This document shows positions 36,534 to 50,489 of a DNA stretch of 64,000 nt, piece after piece. The notes under the pieces are model-generated. The model saw only the letters and a program-made list of their open reading frames with translations, searched no databases and was not told the DNA's origin. Each line of letters begins with the position of its first letter. Within the stretch, counting starts at the first letter, position 1. The DNA lies in the NCBI RefSeq assembly GCF_965638725.1, contig NC_134961.1:310001-374000 (forward strand). The letters are read 5' to 3'. This DNA comes from Aptenodytes patagonicus (lineage: Eukaryota > Chordata > Aves > Sphenisciformes > Spheniscidae). A program made the position numbers and the translations under genes.

Positions 36534-39500
36534 GTAGGTGAGCGATGGGGCAGTGTCCCTTCTGCAGGGTGCCTCCGGGGAATGGATCAGGGAGCCGCCG
36601 CAGGCGCAGGGCGATGGAAAGCCTTGGAGGACCTTGGGTGGTGGGGAGCGCTCGGGGACGGGGGAGCGTCTGCATCGGTACGGGACGGTGTTGCGTTGGC
36701 GCTTTGGTGGAATGCAAAGCTTTATTTGAAAGTAGTCGCAGGTTATTTTAAGGGTGTCTTTGGCCGTTCCTGTCTGATTGCGCTGAATCATCCCTGCAGC
36801 ACGTTCCTTACCCGGGGAGACTGCTGCTGGACGTGGTCTGGAGGCAGGTAGGGCTTGGTGGGCAGTGCAGAGCCATGGGCAGTCCTCATGCATATGCAGG
36901 GAGTCGAGCAAGCTGCAGTTTCAAGTTGACCGTAGCCTGCACCGGCAGCAGGTCAGTGTTCAGTTACAGGAACGCAGGCGGGTACGGCTCGTGGTAAAAG
37001 TTCTTGTAAATACACCAGGAAATTGTTGTGATGAGCCAGAACTAGAGGCTGCAGGAAGCTTGCAGCAGATACCCTCACCTCTGTAATGTTTATGTGGGTC
37101 AAACGGGGATCACAGAGCTCCCTGAAAATGGTGCTGCTTTGCACACGAGATTCCCAGCACTGAATTCTAGTGGTGTCAAAGTCAGAATCACCAAATCCAG
37201 TTAAAACCGTTCCCTGCTGCAGCTTTTCCCTTCATCAAAGTAATTGCTGTTTTTTTTAACTGGAGGAGTTGCACAGTTTTGCAGCCTGTTTTTTTTCTGG
37301 GTCCCCCACCCACTTCCAGCCAACATGGATTTTGAAACTTGCTGAGAGCTCCGTTAAAATTCCAGACAATTAACTTAGCAGGGAGCTCTCTGGGATCAAT
37401 AAGCGTGTGTGTGTCTAACCCTTGCTGAATCAACAGAACCCGGCCAGAACACATTCCTACTTCTTTTTTTTTTTTTTTTTTTTTTTAAATAAAATCTCCT
37501 TGTTTTAAGACCTGCTTAGGCTAAAATCTGACGCTTTGTGAAGATTACGAAATGAAGTAGCTGAACTATCCTCTTCAAAGCCGCCTGCCTTATGAAAAGC
37601 ATTTCTGTGTTTAATCTCCCTCGGCCGTCCCTTTAGGCTGGCAGCTGGAGACGCATCCCGCCCCGCGCAAGGTCTCGGCACCTTTCAGCTGGCAAAATGT
37701 TTTTGGTTTGATTCTTGTTTTCTTACAGATTTTGAGGAGGGGACATTGCATGTGAAACTCTTGCGGGGGGGGGGGAAGGGAATTCACGTGGACTCCCACT
37801 GTTTTAATCAGGAGTCGGAAAAACAAAATCCCAGGGTCCTGGGACTTTCCTGTGGAGTTAATAAAAACCCTGAATGTTTCTTGAAGTGCGTTTTCACTGA
37901 GCGGTCAGGTACTCACCATAAGTGAAGGATTAGAAAAGTCTACGATTTAAGTAAGTTTTTATTTGAGTGATAATGGCTTTAAGATTGAAAATAACTTATT
38001 TGAGGTTCAGCTGTGTTTAGTTTCCTTACTAGAGCAGGTAGCAAAAACCTGCATGCAACGTTGCGCTTCTCAGCTCCGGCTTCAGAAAAAAATGCACTTT
38101 ACCCATTATCTAAATATACATGTGCCAGATTTTAAAATGGTTTAAGAAATGTGCTGTGAAATAGAAGCGTTTTGGAGTAGAGTTCCTCGGTCTTGGACAT
38201 TTTCATACCAGGTTGGAACAACATGAAATAAATCTTTACCTGGGGGATGGAGGTCAGAAAAAAATGCATTATTACTAATTTGTAGTGTCCAACAGCCTGT
38301 CATTGTGGCTACTGACGCTCCGTTGACCTGTCGGGTAGGGAGGCATGGAAATGTTTACTGTTCTCACCAGTGCAGGAGTCGTTTCTCAGCCTGGAGTAAC
38401 TGAAGATAAGTGATTTATTTTATTTTTTAAATGTTGGTATGTCAGCTCTGGTAGCGTCCAGAGCATCGCGATGGGAGATGCTGCCAAATGGCGTAATCTC
38501 TGCATTTTTTATTCTAAAAAATCTGCTGAGATACTAATTTATGAGGTGATTGTTCCTCTTTGTGCAAGACCTTGTGGTTGAATTAACTTACTTCCCGGAT
38601 GTTGTATAGCAATAGCTGTCTTGAATAAGCTGGTTTTTAAACCGTAGCATCTTTATCCTGCAGATCTTTTTGTTCATTTACTTTGTCACCTGAGTAAGAG
38701 CACGGGAAGCCGGCAGAGCAGCTTGCAGCAAGAAGCAATAGCTGCATGAAGCATTTGAAAGGCTGGGTCCCAATTTATTTTGAAAATTTCCACAAACCTT
38801 TATTTTTGCATATGTGTGGAAGAATTTCTTGTTTCTGTTCTTGAGGGAATGTTGAAATAAGCTGTTCTGCATTATATCTGAGGGCCTGTTTAATCTTCCC
38901 AAGATTGAACTTCTATTCCTTGGCTTCCATGGAAACCCTAAATAAAGAGGAATCTGAGCAAATGCAGTAGAAGTATTTCTCTGTTAGCAAATGAGCATCT
39001 TGAACCAGCTCCAAATTTTTTGCAGCAGAAAGTTCATAAATCTTGACACGGTAGCTCTGCTCTCAGGAGAGCGAATGTAAAAAATTCCTCAAACGGCAGA
39101 AGACAACCCGTTATTAGCGTTGGATATTTTGAAGGTGTGCAAATGTGCGTGCATGTGTGACAATATCCCGAAGCCAAAAGCATCGCCATTACCCACTGTG
39201 TTTTTGTATGCATAGGAAAAGGCCAATCGTCATTATAGTTAGGCTCCTGCAAATTAATTGGACATTGGTTATGGATCAGTGAACTTCAAAGAGGGTAACC
39301 CCCGAAGATCTCGGGCATTAACTCGCAGCTTCCGAAAGTGACACTAACGTGGTTGTGAGGGCGGCTAAATCGTTCATTAACCTTCTTCTGACATGCCGGG
39401 ACGGCGTTCCTCGGGTCCGAAGAGCAGAAATTAAACCTGTGCCTGAGAACCGCCCTGCAGCCTGGTTTTCGAGCGCTCCAGGAAAACGCACACGTCTTAA

Positions 39501-42350
39501 AAAGCTGGAAATTTGGTGTTTGGTGGTGAAAGGTCACAGTTGTGTCTTTTGTCGGGGTGGGTTTCTTCTGCTGTCTCTTTAGCTTTGCATCAGAAGGGGT
39601 TCCCTTCCCATTCCCCAAGTGTTGAGGGGCAGTGGTCACAGCCGTTGCCTTTGCTTTCTTCCCGTGGTGGAAAGCAAGAAGAGCATACGGTGTTATGTGT
39701 GAGCAGCTCTGCTTTCATCTCTTCTGAAAGACCAGCAAGCTGGGAGATGTAGGTTGGTTCTGCCGCTTGCTTTGGGTTTTGACTCGTGTCATGAAGTGCA
39801 CAACGTGTTGGAAGGGAGACCTGGAGGATGGTGATGAGAAGACGTGGTGGTAGGTGAGGTCTCCAGTTGTTGGGCATCGGGGAATATTGTGGTGGAGCTG
39901 ATAGGCACGAATGGAGAAATTTCCCAACGGGGGCTTTGATAGACATGTGGTTTGTTTTTTTTTAAAGGAAGCTGGCTACATGATCTAAGCTTTAATTTCC
40001 AGAGTGCTGAGCTGACTAAGCTCATGGCGTTTCACAAGTGTTGGTGGTCCGAATGAAAAGGGTGGGTGAGATGGTTCTCCCCTGGGGCTGGTAGAAATCA
40101 CCAGGAGAGTCCTTATGCTTGTGCCCACATACTGGCAGCCTCCCTGGACACGCGTGAGAGCAGCCCTCCCCAAAACATACAGCCAGCACTTCTTCATAAC
40201 AGGGTATGCAGAGAAAGCAAGTGGAGAAACAACTGAAGGAGCTTTTAGAGGGATGTGACAACCTCTGGTCTGAGACAGTGCGATGACGAACTGTAACGTG
40301 GAGAGGAACGGCGTAGGCCGGTTCAGGGAAGATGCGGGATCTCTCCATTGCTTAGGCAGCGTAAACGGTCCGGTGGTCAGAAGCTGGGCCTGCGTCACGA
40401 AGAAGCTAAAATTTAGCTGGCAGACCTAATTTTGAGGTTTGCTGCTTCATTCATAGTTAAATACTAAATTGCACGCTTCTGACTCAAAACTGTGTGGTGA
40501 AGGAATCGGTGTTAATTGTACCGAATGGGTGGAAAACTGGGGATGCAAAATCACAAACGCTGATGCAGGAGCAGCCTGCCTTTAGAAAGTTTAAGGCGTG
40601 TGTTACTGTCTTTCTGATGCTTCTTTTAACTGGAGACGCAGCATGTGCATCTTGGAGCTAGGCTACTGGAGCTTCACGAGAGGTTGGTTGCTGGAAAAAA
40701 GCAGCTACTGCATGTTATACCCGTATGTAAAGGCGGAAAGAAAAGTTTTGGATGCTTAGCTTGAATTAAAATTTTGCTGGGCCCATAACAACGCTTGTAA
40801 TCGATACAACCCTATTTGGCATCTGTGGCTACTTTGAAACTGAAAGAAAATAAGTTATAGAATAGTAGTTTTGGTTCTGCATTGTTCTTGAGAGAAGTTA
40901 GCGAGCCTAACAGGGAGGTGGGGTCTGATGCTAATAGCGCTAAGTGGTAATTTAGTGACTTGAGCGCTGTAAGATACACGAGACAAAGACTGATGGTGGT
41001 TTTGCACAGAAGTTACGCCAGCTTTTTTAAATACATTGTTAAGCTGATGAAACTTCTGCGTGGAAATGCTTACATTAACAGTGTAAAGTATTTATACTGG
41101 CGGTTGCCAAGTTTTAAAATGGATTTTATTTGAAGAAGAATACCTTTTGTGCCCATAACTTTGCCTCTACACAAATCAAGATGAAGTGGTGTATTTGTTG
41201 TTTGGTTATGGATCAGTGCTTTGGCTTCTTTTTAAAGACAGGTAGTTAAGCTTTTAGCACTCTCTTTTGATAAATGAATAGCGTTTTCTCCTCTCCTCCA
41301 GCAAACAGCTACCTTATTTTGTTGTGATTCAGTTTTATTTGGGTTACAGAATCTTTTCTCTTACAAGCACGAGAGGGGAGTTATATCTCCCTCTTTTTGG
41401 TGCTGGGGAGGTTCAGAGGGGACATGGGGGGAAAAAAAATCTTCATGAGGAAGGGCGATGCAGCCCAGGTCACCAGAGGGGAGGGGATCTCCATCCTTGG
41501 AGGGCTTCACGGCTGGGTTAGGCAGAGCCACGGCCCGTCTGGTCCAGTGTTGGCGATGGTCCTATTTTGATGTGCACTTACAGTGATGGCACAAATCATG
41601 AGATACTGTGTTTTGAGAACAGGGCTGGAAGCCGGGCTGTTTTGGGTTCTGCTTTTGGGTTCTGCCCGGTTTCAGAAAGAATTGGGTGCTAAAAGGCTGA
41701 ATGGGAGCTGAACCCGTCCCAGGACACTGAGAAGTGCATGCAGGAGGTGGGCCACAGGGTGGGTACACCTTGGTTTTGATCTGCCGTTCAACTTGGCTTT
41801 GTGTTTTAAGAGTTTCTTTGTTGTCGCTATAATGGACTAATCCCTTGAATAATTAGTTACCATTGGACGTTTTAAAAATGACTGCCTCTTGGATGTTTTC
41901 CTTTTAATAGTCTGTTGGATCCTGGATTTATTAACTATTGAGACAGACTGTGAAATCCTGTTACGCGAGGCTTTCTTGGTGGAAAAGGGACTGAGAAGGG
42001 TGTGGGGGTGTTGGGGAAAACACACGCTGGCCTCGTGTTGGGGTAGAGCCGTTGACTTCCCCACCTTCCCAAGCCATGCAAGAAGTCCTCCCTTCCCTCT
42101 GGGCTGGGTCGCTGGCTGTCGGAGCACACCACGGTCGTGGGTCATCCCTAGGTTTGGGGCTTCAGAAGGCACTCCAAGAAGTTGCAGCACTGTGGCTGCA
42201 CGGTGCAAGGCCAGTCATGCAGTCACTGTGCCTCTAAAATAAATTGTGGGCCTGATTTTATTAAAATCAGCGGAGAAATCTGGTTTCAGAAGTGGCTGTA
42301 TGCGTAGTGCAGAAAATTGCTGTGTTTAAAAAAAACTCCAAACGGAGGTG
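36534..42350 (+). other. AXIN1: AXIN1 intron 2, first part
   Basis: Begins with donor GTAGGTGAG. Mostly AT-moderate DNA, with a T-run at about 37463-37486 and a G-run near 37765. I searched for the next AXIN1 exon (expected to start YGSWREPVNPYYVN) and did not find it. One old CR1 fragment is listed separately. Confidence 0.8.
41406..41570 (+). mobile_element. Old CR1 LINE 3' fragment
   Basis: Plus-oriented, diverged: GGGGAGGTTCAGAGGGGACA, CGATGCAGCCCAGGTCACCA, ATCTCCATCCTTGGAGGGCT, GCAGAGCCACGGCC and CCAGTGTTGGCGATGGTCCT, which is the CR1 3' order. It lies in the sense orientation of AXIN1. Confidence 0.75.
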
Positions 42351-42397
42351 GATATTTCCAGGAACTGATTTAGGATAAATCAGTTCCTGGAAATATC
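42351..42397. repeat. Perfect 22-bp inverted repeat with 3-base loop
   Basis: Arms 42351-42372 and 42376-42397 are exact reverse complements, separated by GGA. Five further bases (TCCAA 42337-42341 with TTGGA 42399-42403) could pair beyond an internal loop. Each arm contains a perfect STAT-type palindrome: TTCCAGGAA (42356-42364) and TTCCTGGAA (42384-42392). As RNA it would form a very stable hairpin within the AXIN1 intron. Confidence 0.95.
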
Positions 42398-45300
42398 ATT
42401 GGATTATTAGGCTCATCCTTAAATCCATTAAGCAAATTACAGTTAATCAGTCAAATAAAAGAAGAAAGATCTTTTGCAAGGCCCTGTCTTTTAAGCCACA
42501 TGCAGAAGCTGTAGTAATATTTTAATTTTCCGTCTGTCAGTGAATGTATTCAATCACTTTGCTTCCTTATGTGGAGGATTTGAAATTAGAAACTGAGGTT
42601 AATTATCTGCATTAAATGAAATATGTGAGACCACAAAAGCAAAAACCTTCACGATTTGGTATAGTCTGTTAAGCTAGGCAGGCTGTTTCAGAAGGAGAGG
42701 GGTTATTTTTTCCCGGTTTTGTTCTGATTGAAGGGTTTTAGTCACAGTAATTGAAATGATTAAAAAGTCAAATTGCTGGTGAATAGAATTCTGAGCATCT
42801 TTCTGAAAAGATTTGACACTTGGTTGAGAGCAGGGGTTTGCTCTGCCTGGCGGCGTGGAGCAACCGGTGTTGTGCCGTCCCGGGGTGGGTGAGGCCAGTT
42901 GTCCTTGGTGCCTTGGTATCAACCCCTTCCATGGCAATGGGCTGTCATAGCTCTGCTGCTGAGTTAGTGGAGGTGATTTGGAAGTGGAACAGTACTGGAA
43001 GAGAGCTACGCTTTTGAGTGCATCAGATATAAAACGGGTCCAACACCATCCATCCTAATGCCAGTAATTAGCTAATTGCTGCCTGCTTCACTTGGAGGTG
43101 CGGCTTCGGACTCTACAAAGAAGACAATCCTCTTGGAAATACACCGTCCCCAGCAGTCAGCTGGTTTGGGGGTGATTTGTTTGTTAAGAGGCTAATTTTT
43201 TTTCCTACCACTGCAGTACACGTGTGGCTCAGGTTTTAACTGTTCCAGGGACTGTAGTGCCTGCTCATCGGGGGGCAAAGATGCCCCTTTGCTGGTGCGG
43301 CCCTGAATCCCCTGCTTATCATCTGGGCACTTCAGGAAAGGTCTCTTCTGGAGACGTGCATCTTGTTCCCCTCTGCCATGTGCCATAGCAAGCTGTTTTG
43401 CCCGAAGTCATGCTCAGAAATGAAATTGCAGCAGGTCACGCTTGCGTGTAAAAGCAAAACCATCATTACTCGCAGCCCTGGTCCGGGTTCTTCACTGTTG
43501 TTACGGCAGTGATGAATTTAAGTAGAACTGTTGCAGTTTTAAGTCATATTATCCAAATTCTATAAAACCCACATGGAAATTGGATTTTACCTTTGAAGAC
43601 TCCAGAGTATACTTTTGTGGTAAGACCTGGAATTTTTTGGTCCTGTGGCCCCCAAGATACAACCTGTCCTTAAAGTACCAGCTTTTAGAAGGTCTTTAGC
43701 TGATCTAAATAGCTAATAGATTAACAGCTTTCACCTATCCTGATGAAAAACAGCAGGGGGATGGAAAACTATAGCTAGAGGAAAAAAACTCTTTGAGAGT
43801 GAGACCTACTGGTTAGCACCAGGACCTCGTGTTAGACCCTGGACCTACCTCCAGAGCTAATGACCAGAAGCTACTGGGTTTTATTCTTCTGTCAACCCTT
43901 CGACCCCCACATATTCCCTGTCCTGTTGTAGACTGGAGAGTCTCAGTCCTCTCCCTCTCTCCATTTTCATTTTCCTTCTTTCTGGAGGTTTAGGGGTTTT
44001 TGTCATTTACCTCCAGGGTGTGTTCAGAGAAATGCTGGTGCTGGAAGGAGGAGAGCAGTAGGCGTGGGGAGGTGGGATTGCCTTTTTTTCAGCGGTCCAC
44101 ATTTAGAGTGAATTAGCTCTGCTGGAAAACCGTGCCTTTAGTGTTCAACAGATTTACCCTTTTCAATCATAAATTTTGGTCTTTTTCTTGGCTGGCAGTC
44201 AGCTTTTCAGACTGGGTGAGATTTATCTGGAAGAGGGGCTTCCTTGTTCTGCCATTGCTGCCAGCCTGGTCCAGGTGGTTGCTTTGGGACCTCCGTCCAG
44301 CGCATGTATTCACGTGGGATCGATCGTTTGGTGGCTGAGGACCTCTCCAAGCTTTCACAAGCAAAGTACAAATCAGAGCCGAGTCGCAGGAGAGCTCCTG
44401 GGAATTACAGGTAGGATCCAGGGAGAGAGGTGTAGGGACTCCGTATCCAGCTGTAGCTACTGGGTTTGATTAACTTTCTCCTTGCTCTGCCCCGCGGAAG
44501 GAAGAGCTGTAAAACCATTTGGCACCAGACATGCAAATGAGAGCTGGGCTGAAGCGACTGTTACCCTCGAGGATCCCAAAAGAGGAATCAACAAATAGAA
44601 ATTATTCTATTAGCAGGGGCAAAGTTCACAGGTTAACCATCATGTCAAATCAATGAAATACAGCCTTGATCTCCTGCACAAGGGCTTTATTGTGTATGAA
44701 GAAGAGTGCCCGAGCAAAGACAGCAAGTTCTTGCACTGTAACATTTGCAGCGTGCTGAAGAAAGGGAAGCTCTGTACAGAATGCAGCACGAAATGCCTCC
44801 TTCGGACATCGGCTTAATTCCTGCTTCAAAAGATTGTAAAACATGACCTTGGAACCTTCTTGCTCTCCTTATGGCCCTAACCAGATTGGATTTCCACAGG
44901 GCATGTATTTTTTATTTTTTTAATAAAAAGTTGGGGTCTTTGGCTAAGAAGGCTTGCCTTTGTACTTTAATTCAGTCCATGTGACTGTCATAACATTTAT
45001 TTCTTAGGAAATGAAAAATGTTCCTTCTTGAGCAAAGCCACAAAAGAAAGCCGTTGGGTATGCTGGCAACCTCAGGTGTGTACAGCATGTGTCTTCTGCT
45101 GATCTGCTAGCACCAGATGAAGACCGTCACCCCTTTGTTGCTTGGCCCAAGGCTCTGCCAGGAAAAGAAAAGGCAGAAGCTGTCATCTTTGTTGTGGAAG
45201 TATTTCTATTTGATGTGTCTTTGAACATCTGCACATTCAGGGAAGCTTTGTTTTCCTCTCTTGGGAAAAGCTACTTTGTAAAGGCTCACTTGACCCTCTT

Positions 45301-48300
45301 TTCTTCAAGATGGGCCAATGCTTGCAAAAATAGATGAGCTTGAAACAAGATGGAAATGGGCAGCAAAGGATGTGTGGATGTGTCACTGCAGTGTAGGATT
45401 TGTCACGTTGTAAAACAGCTGTGGGGTTTTCCCCTCCAGATATATGCAGTGAAGTTTGTGACCCGGGGGTGATTTGAGTGCTGCTGGCTGGGGAAGTTAG
45501 CCCAACTGGAGGCATTTGAGAAGGCTGAGCTTCCTGCTGTCCGCGAGTGGTGGTTTTGGGTCTTCCTCAGAAGAGGCTGGAGGAGCCTGCCAAAACTGGT
45601 CCATAAACCTTCCTCCTTCTGAAGAGAGGAAGCTTTCCAAATAGGCTTGGGAAAAACTTTCCTTTGGTAATCCTGGAGATAACAGGTCATGCAGCTTCAC
45701 CCAGTGATTCTTGCACAATAACTTGTGGTCAGGCTGAAGTGTCTATTTTAGAAAGGCATCCAAGTGATGGGAGGTCATGCAGCATTTTTGTTATCTCTTC
45801 CCGTGGTTAGTTACTCTCACTGTTCTCGGTGTGTTCCTTATTGCTCGCTTCGGTTTTTTCCAGCTTCAGTTTCTAGCTGCTGGGTTTTGGTGTGTCTTTG
45901 CTCACTTTAGTGGCTCCAAATACCTTTGCACGCTTGAAAAAAACCCTACTGAATGGGTGTGAATGTTCTCCTCAAGTGGCAGCAGCTTTGTTATGGAAGG
46001 CCCTTTGGTTTTATTAGACTTTTCAACCCTCCGGTCGACTGTTAAACAAGCTGTAGCTTGTCATGGTTGACAAACCTTCGCTCTGGTCTCAGACCTAACC
46101 TACCAGTTTAAAAGGCAGTATTCTTTTGTGTGCAGGTTTCTGGGTGGGGACCATCGGGCTTCTAAGGGAAATTAACTTGCGGCCTCTCTTTCCCCCTCCC
46201 ACCTCAAATAAATTAAGTTTTGTGTTAACTGTTCTGTCACTTCCAAAGGCCAAAAGGAAATGTCAGCCTATGCTTCAGGTTTTCTGCTACCTGCAGTATT
46301 CTGCTACACACTAAGAGTGCAAGTAGGTGGGAATATGTAGTTATATTAAAAACAAAACAGCTGCACATTCAGTGTCAGCCACTGAAGATAAAATGTAGAA
46401 AGTTTTTTTCCGAATGATTCATCCATAATTATTTAAAAACATGTTGAATTTATTCTTAAGCTTTGGAGAAGAATTCTTGCAAGGCTGGCGTTTGCCGTCC
46501 GTGATGTTTATACACCTGAGTAAATGCCTGTCTCAGCAGTTTGTCAGTGTTGAGTGCTCCAGATCTAAATCCCTTCAAAGGTAAACCCAGCACACCTTTG
46601 TCTCTGCTGGCCTTTCCGTCTCCAGAGTTTTGGCTGGTGAGGTGGAACCAGTCGTAGCAGTAGCTGGCACTAGCATAGGCAGGGTGCTGAGTCTCACACC
46701 ATTTTAATAACTGTTTCATGCAGATTTACGATTTACTTTCTGTAGGTTTGGGTGGCAAAGGTTGTAGTAGCTGGATGACACAAATACACCGATGGGACTG
46801 GTGGAGAGCTGGTTAGGGAGCAGCTTTGTGTGCCCGCAGCCACGCTATGGGCTGTCTGCTCTCCTCTTTTTATGTCCCTCCAGCAGTATCTGTTGTATGG
46901 ATTGTATTGGTCCGGGGCAGAAGGGAGGGAAGCTCCTTTGGATGGTCTCTCTAGGATGCGGCAGACGGGCCACATCTGCTTTTAGGGGCGTTGGAAGGTA
47001 CGGTGCTTTTCCTTGTGGCATGTCATTGCAGGTGCTGCTGCTTCCTGCCCAACTGGGCAAAATACAGTATTTTTATTTTCAGCCCTGCAGTATTCAGGAG
47101 AAGGTAACCTGTGCTGAGAGAGGAGCATTTTTCAGATGCCTCTCTCTCTCTGTGATTGCCAGGAAGTTGGAAATGTGCTACATTGAACTGGCTGAAAATT
47201 CGGGGTGGTTGTTGTTTTTATGCTAACATAGCATTCTGCCCGACTCACCGGCACAGATAAGCATCCGTGCAGGGCAGGGCTCTTGCCCACGTGGCCGGGA
47301 GGGCAGCCTGCACTGCAGTGGGTGTCATTGCCGAGCAACCAACACTTTGCAGTTTCATCAGGCTCAGGGTGCGTTTTTCCTCCAGCGAGAGGCACGGCGT
47401 GGCCGCCTGCTGCAGCCTGCGCTGCCTTTCGCTTTGCTCCACTGCAGCAGAGTGGGGAGAAGAGGGGAAGGATCTCTGAGACCGACGAGTTGCGTCTCTG
47501 ATCCAGACATTAGCAGGGTGCCCTCAGTCCCTGGGACAGTTCACCAGTCAAGCTCTGCTGCTCCATCACGCTGCTTGGATGGAAGAGATGAGCAAATTTA
47601 AGGAAGGCAGAAACCCCAGCGCTTGTTCTAGCCCCTCCTGCTGAGCCCTGCTGCCTGCAGCTGCAGCTTTAGTCAAGAGCTCAAGGAGGCTTTTCTGATC
47701 CTGCAGGAGTCTTGGCAGAAAAGTCAGTTGGCCCCATGTTGATCTGTTTTCCTTGCTTGACGCAGTGCTAGAGCTCCTCTCCTTGAGAGCCAACTGTCCC
47801 TTCCAAATATCATTGACTTGGGCACTCTCAGCCTGGGAGAGGTGGCTTTTTGGAGCTGTAGCAAGTAAGCTGATATCCCACCGATTTTATAGTGAAGATG
47901 CTGGCCTTGCAGTCCTGCAGTGCCTGCCCACAGCTCTTCCACATGCTCAGAAGGGTAGATGCTTCCTACAGCTCACTGGATTTGCCTCCCCGATGGTAGG
48001 ATACACTTGAGAGGCAGCAGTTGCTTGGGCTCAGCAAGGTCATCAGGGTTTTGGTCCCTGATGGTGACGCCCTGAGTCAGCTCTGCATGGATTGCTCCCA
48101 TTCTCACCTCATGTAGGTTCTTCTGTCTGGAGCCATGAACCACATTGCCAGCAGTCAAGCTACGAGCAACCCTTTTTCCTTGTTAATTGCTGCCTGTGGC
48201 TTGGCACCAGCAATGTCAGAAACCCTCCCAGGTAGCCCATCTTGGGCTGTGGACTTGGGTGTAGTGTGTTGCCTCGGGTGGCGCGGAGTAGCATAATCCT

Positions 48301-49634
48301 CTCACTTCCCAGCTTTGGAAATCATCCTGGAAGCCTGAGCTGAAGAAAGAGGGTGGGACTGGAGCCAAACCTCTCGTTCCAGATGGGACAGTAGTGGCAG
48401 GAACACCTATTGTCCACAGAGGTGTTGCCAAGCCACAGAAGGCAATTAGCAGGGAAGAAAAATGTGCTTCCTTTAAAATTTGAATTTTAAAAATAGTTTT
48501 TCTTTTTAAATTGAACATACATACATTGATATGCCAAGTAGGCAAAATTGGGATTATAAGAGCAAGCATCTGAAATTCTCTAACTCGTGTAGTTAGCAAG
48601 TTAATAAAACAGGCAGGTTTGTCAAACGGGATTATATTCAGTCCCGAGCGATAGCTGAGTGTGAACAGGATTTATAACATCAGGTTACTCTGAATTTGGC
48701 ATAGAGGACAAGTAAAACAGTCATGGAGTATGGTAGAGAGGTCTCTTTCTAAGCATATTGTTGCCAATATGGTTATGGTGGAGATAGAGTTTGAAAAGAA
48801 ATTTTTTCCTCCTTTTTAGGATCAACTGTTTGTGTTGCAGATCTAAACTGTGTATTAAACAGTCAACTCCTTTTCGGGCCTTAAAAAGGTTTTCACAAGC
48901 TCTCCCTTTCATACAGAGGACCCTTCTGCACCAAGTCCCCCCCCCGCCAGCTGACGTTGCAACCATGGTTTATATTTGTGCTAGGCTGCTGGATTTCACC
49001 TTTCACTATCCTAGCACTCAGTGCATCAGTTCCCTCTGTATAATTGTATTTTGAGCGTGAATTTGGAAACAGCAGGATTTCAGTGGTGGGGTCCTCAGGG
49101 GTGGGAAATCCTTCCCAGGTGCTGGGGGGAGCGTGGAGATGGGGAGCATCGGAGCAGCGGTGCATAGCAGGGAAGGAGGGGAGGGCGGTGGGGAAGTATC
49201 GCCTGCAATCTGCGACCTGCAGCAACCCGAGATTGAGGTGGTGGAATAGAGAAGAGAGTAGATGGTGTGGCCCTGCGTTGGCTGGGGACCTGCTGACTGT
49301 GCGAGCTGTTTGAGGTCAGAGTGCCCTCCGAGTCCCGGAGGAGTGCCTTATTAGCGCTTTACTATCCTTCCTATCTCCAGCTTCCCATATAGACAAAACA
49401 AGCATGCGTCATTTCTTGGAGAGAAGTGTGGTAAAGCTTGTCCTAGGCTCTTTCAAGCACGTTGTTGGCTTTCCTTGAGTAATCCTTCCTCCTTGCTCTT
49501 CCCGTGGTCCCTATGATGCAAGATCAGAAAAGGCTGTTCCAGTATCTCACCATAGCTGATCATAATTCTATTTATCTCACCAGATTTCTTAAAATACTCA
49601 CGTTCTCAGTAAGTACATCAGCCATGGCCACCTT
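42398..49634 (+). other. AXIN1: AXIN1 intron 2, middle part
   Basis: No gene, exon or repeat family that I can support. Short chance frames only. Confidence 0.6.
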
Positions 49635-49728
49635 ACCTGGTGTTGACAGTAGTCCTGCTTCAAGCTGGAGGTTGGACTATTCTGCTCCTCCAGAGGTTCT
49701 TTCCAACCAATACTGCTGTGATTTTAGT
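49635..49728 (+). mobile_element. Old CR1 LINE 3' end
   Basis: Plus-oriented: GGTGTTGACAGTAGTCCTGC, GGAGGTTGGACTATTCTGCT, CTCCAGAGGTTCTTTCCAAC and a decayed tail TGCTGTGATTTT. It matches the last 90 bases of the same old CR1 type as the fragment at 41.4 kb. Confidence 0.75.
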
Positions 49729-50444
49729 TCTTAGTTAACTGCCAAGCAGATCCTCCCCTGTCACATGCATGTCTGAAGGACTTCATCAGCTTTAATGCAA
49801 CAACGAGCCCCGCAGAAATTCATATGCTCATGCAGCTGAAGTAATGGCACTAACAGCTGGACTGGTGGCCAGGAGACAGGGAGCCATCACTGAACAGAAT
49901 CGTGAAATACAATACAAGGGCCCTGCTCTGAGATAAAAGTGCAGTTCCAGCAACCCAAGCCACATGAGCAAGGAAAAGCATTTTTTTTTTCCCCAAAAAA
50001 TATGCATCAAAAGTGAGGGATGAAACTGCCATACTGTAACAGCCATCTACACTAGATCGTATCCTTGCCCATCTCTCCTCCTCTGCACCTCTAGGGGTGT
50101 TTTTAAATGTCCTGTCTAAAAGGTTGAGCTTTAAAACTGAAAAAGGTATGTTTCCTTTCCTCTCAATCATTTAATGATTTTTAATTTGCTGTTTGATCCT
50201 GGTTCTCATGCATTGACTGCGTGGGAGCTACAGCATTGGGTTACAAATAAAGCAGGTAACTGTTCCTTTAAAAACTGTAAGACTTAAATCAAATTATGCA
50301 GTATTGAAATCAAGCATATTTTTCAAATAACAGAAGGAATGGCTTTTTTGTTGTTGTTTGTTGGTATGCACGTTAGGATCTTCCCATGTTTTTAAATATC
50401 TGATCTAAAATCTGTTCTCCTGGTGGTGAATTTCTCTTTTGCAG

Positions 50445-50489
50445 CGTGGTGACCAGAGGTCCTGCATCTTACCTCCAAGGCCAGTGAAG
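50445..50489 (+). other. AXIN1: Candidate 45-base cassette exon in AXIN1 intron 2
   Basis: Flanked by a strong acceptor (TGAATTTCTCTTTTGCAG) and a good donor (GTGAAG|GTAGGAATAG). If joined after AXIN1 exon 2 (which ends in phase 2) it reads 14 codons and then meets TGA, so inclusion would truncate AXIN1. It is open in another frame (RGDQRSCILPPRPVK), so a separate transcript is possible. No homology recognised. Confidence 0.3.

Noticed and set aside
42351..42397. microRNA gene
   Set aside because: The loop is only three bases and the stem perfectly paired; real pre-miRNA hairpins have longer loops and some mismatches.
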